DNA from: Dipylidium caninum
Lineage: Eukaryota > Platyhelminthes > Cestoda > Cyclophyllidea > Dipylidiidae
Direction: 5' to 3'
Assembly (NCBI GenBank): GCA_017562135.1
Contig: QEYB01000003.1
Span: 372,001 to 436,000, forward strand
Length of the DNA stretch: 64,000 nucleotides
Part shown: positions 62,661 through 64,000 of the stretch, piece after piece
Numbering within the stretch: the stretch's first letter is position 1
How the letters are laid out: every line of letters begins with the position of its first letter
Notes under the pieces: model-generated
The model's database searches: none
Seen by the model: only the letters and a program-made list of their open reading frames with translations
Told to the model about the DNA's origin: nothing
Made by a program: the position numbers and the translations under genes

Positions 62661-63326
62661 ATGGACGCGCTTAACCGTTGTGATGAGCTAGAAACTCAGC
62701 TTCTGGGCTTTGAATCGTGGATAGATTTGCCCATTGTTAACCCAATTGATCCATCATCAAATTTCGACGATGTTTCTGATGATGCACACCGTCTTGTTGG
62801 GATTTTGCAACAAGTTCAGTCTGCGCTGTTGTCGGCGGTATCGGGTGACGCTCTGCGAGATGCGCTTCCTGAACGTCAGTCTGAAATTCCCAAGCTCGGA
62901 AATCCTTCGCAACCACTAAGGGTTCAACAAACGTCGAAAAATCATTCACTCTCATTTCCTTATCAAATTCAACAGCCAGATATGCCAGAGTTATCCGCCA
63001 ATACATCCTCGATGCCTCCTGCGGTCATACAGGATGATCAGTCGATACTCCCTATATACGATTGCACAATTCATCCAAGCCCTATTAATCCTCCTCTTTC
63101 TACACAACATCCTTTCACTCCTCAGAAACCCCAGACCCGCAGAATCTACAGTGATCTCCCGTCTCCATATAATAAACACCAACCTTTCTCAATGAATAGA
63201 ACTGGATCTGATCCTAACTTAATGGGACAACATCAATTTGTGCCACAGCAAGATGGCCTTGGCGGCATACAAGCTGCCCCTGCACATCCTGCAAAGCCAG
63301 ATAACTCGGGACCATATGGTTTTTAA
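62661..63326 (+). CDS. Unrecognised protein, 221 residues
   Basis: The first ATG of the frame is at 62661, shortly after an acceptor-like TTCGCAG at about 62641, so the 5' untranslated region may be spliced, or coding may begin in an earlier exon (the frame is open back to at least 62589). Residues 1-85 are helical and acidic (MDALNRCDELETQLLGFESW, then VGILQQVQSALLSAVSGDAL). Residues 90-221 are rich in Pro, Gln and Ser, probably disordered. No membrane segment or signal peptide. I do not recognise a family. Strand bias of ORFs, codon use and position 172 bases upstream of mL51 make it a credible gene. A short helical N-terminus plus disordered tail would suit a scaffold or subunit protein, but that is only a guess. 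Confidence 0.6.
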   Translation: MDALNRCDELETQLLGFESWIDLPIVNPIDPSSNFDDVSDDAHRLVGILQQVQSALLSAVSGDALRDALPERQSEIPKLGNPSQPLRVQQTSKNHSLSFPYQIQQPDMPELSANTSSMPPAVIQDDQSILPIYDCTIHPSPINPPLSTQHPFTPQKPQTRRIYSDLPSPYNKHQPFSMNRTGSDPNLMGQHQFVPQQDGLGGIQAAPAHPAKPDNSGPYGF

Positions 63327-63498
63327 CTTTATTTCCGCTGATCCCTTATTAATTTGTACATAAATGGTGGAAAAGATAATTGAAAAATTCTAATGGCTCA
63401 TATTTTGATCCCACGATTATAAAGGCTTTGTAAACTGACTTATGTGGAAAATCCCCTAATTGAAAAATATTTTTAGGTTTGAGGTTGGTATTGGGTCA

Positions 63499-64000
63499 AT
63501 GACAAACAGGAACCTGTTGAAAACGCCCATTGTAACGCTTTACAGCCGTTTTTACGCTAGCTGGCGAAATCAAGCGACGAATGACCTTACTCGAAAAGAC
63601 GAACCGGAAGCAACCCTCATAGGCGGCACAGGAGGCGGGTCCGGAGCTCGAGGTCCACAACCTTACTTGCAGCCCAAGCCATGCAACATTCGCTACAACC
63701 CCCGTATTTACAGCGGCGGTGTCTTACCCCGAATCGAGTGGGATGATGAGCCCGTCAAACTGCCGGACTATGAACCAAAAGACATGTGGGCGCCCCATCG
63801 CGCTTGCTTCGGCCAAAATGACTACATCGGTATTCACTGCCTTTGTTTTTTTATTATTATCAGTATTTACCCATTAAATGCGGTCCCGTTCTAGACATTC
63901 TTGGTGACGGAAGGCTTAAACCGGAGGACTTTTACACTGGACCGTCGTGGGCGTTTAATGCGAAAAACGAGTTTCAACGAGTGTGTAGGCTCCTCTACGA
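63499..64000 (+). CDS. MRPL51: Mitochondrial ribosomal protein mL51, 3' end outside the window
   Basis: Exon 63499-63829 joins, in phase 1, to an exon starting at 63895 and running off the window. The N-terminus has few acids and many basic and hydroxylated residues (LKTPIVTLYSRFYASWRNQ), like a mitochondrial import signal. Then come IRYNPRIYSGGVLPRIEWDD and, across the splice, CFGQNDYIDILGDGRLKPEDF and GPSWAFNAKNEFQRV. These follow the order of animal MRPL51 (a MFGVYDNIGILG-like block, then GPxWLRGWKGNELQR-like). The protein is a component of the large mitoribosomal subunit. A Gly-rich insert (GGTGGGSGARG) precedes the conserved part. The intron is 65 bp. An acceptor-like TTTTTAG at about 63478 suggests a spliced 5' untranslated region. 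Confidence 0.75.

Overview
This is eukaryotic, intron-rich DNA, almost certainly from a flatworm and most likely a tapeworm (taeniid-like). The reasons are very short introns of 30-35 bp with GT/AG ends sitting beside kilobase-sized introns, metazoan-only families (glypican, novel PKC, KIF26-type kinesin), and a base composition richer in GC than schistosomes usually show. The species assignment is inference; gene identities come from reading translated exons and matching splice phases by eye.

Layout. 1-3981 (+): 3' part of a KIF26-type kinesin gene, cut by the window edge just at the end of its motor domain. 5932-16569 (-): a complete nine-exon novel (epsilon-type) protein kinase C, convergent with the kinesin gene. 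16570-18691: divergent spacer. 18692-39306 (+): a complete eleven-exon glypican spanning 20.6 kb, with a 9.76-kb intron; every splice phase agrees and gives 875 residues. 39307-42457: spacer with no gene I can support. 42458-44843 (+): a four-exon p24/TMED10 cargo receptor. 45588-46288: exon-like fragments ending in a stop and poly(A) signal, unassigned. 47239-49254 (+): a two-finger C2H2 zinc-finger protein with an out-of-frame upstream ORF. 49255-58937: about 9.7 kb without a supported gene, containing GC-rich blocks, a strong hairpin and microsatellites. 59040-61444 (-): cytosolic aspartate aminotransferase (GOT1), eight exons, with a one-base frame break at a T7 run. 62661-63326 (+): a 221-residue unrecognised protein. 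63499-64000 (+): mitochondrial ribosomal protein mL51, cut by the window end.

The genes do not form a pathway. Glypican and PKC are both signalling components and share a divergent 2.1-kb spacer, but co-regulation is only a possibility. No CRISPR array, phage, insertion sequence, rRNA or tRNA was found. I found no convincing wholly new system. The most notable points are a PKC with Asp in place of the hydrophobic-motif phosphosite, the GOT1 frame break, the well-resolved glypican with a furin-like site and Ser-Gly attachment motifs, and the unexplained GC-rich repeat blocks at 50-56 kb.
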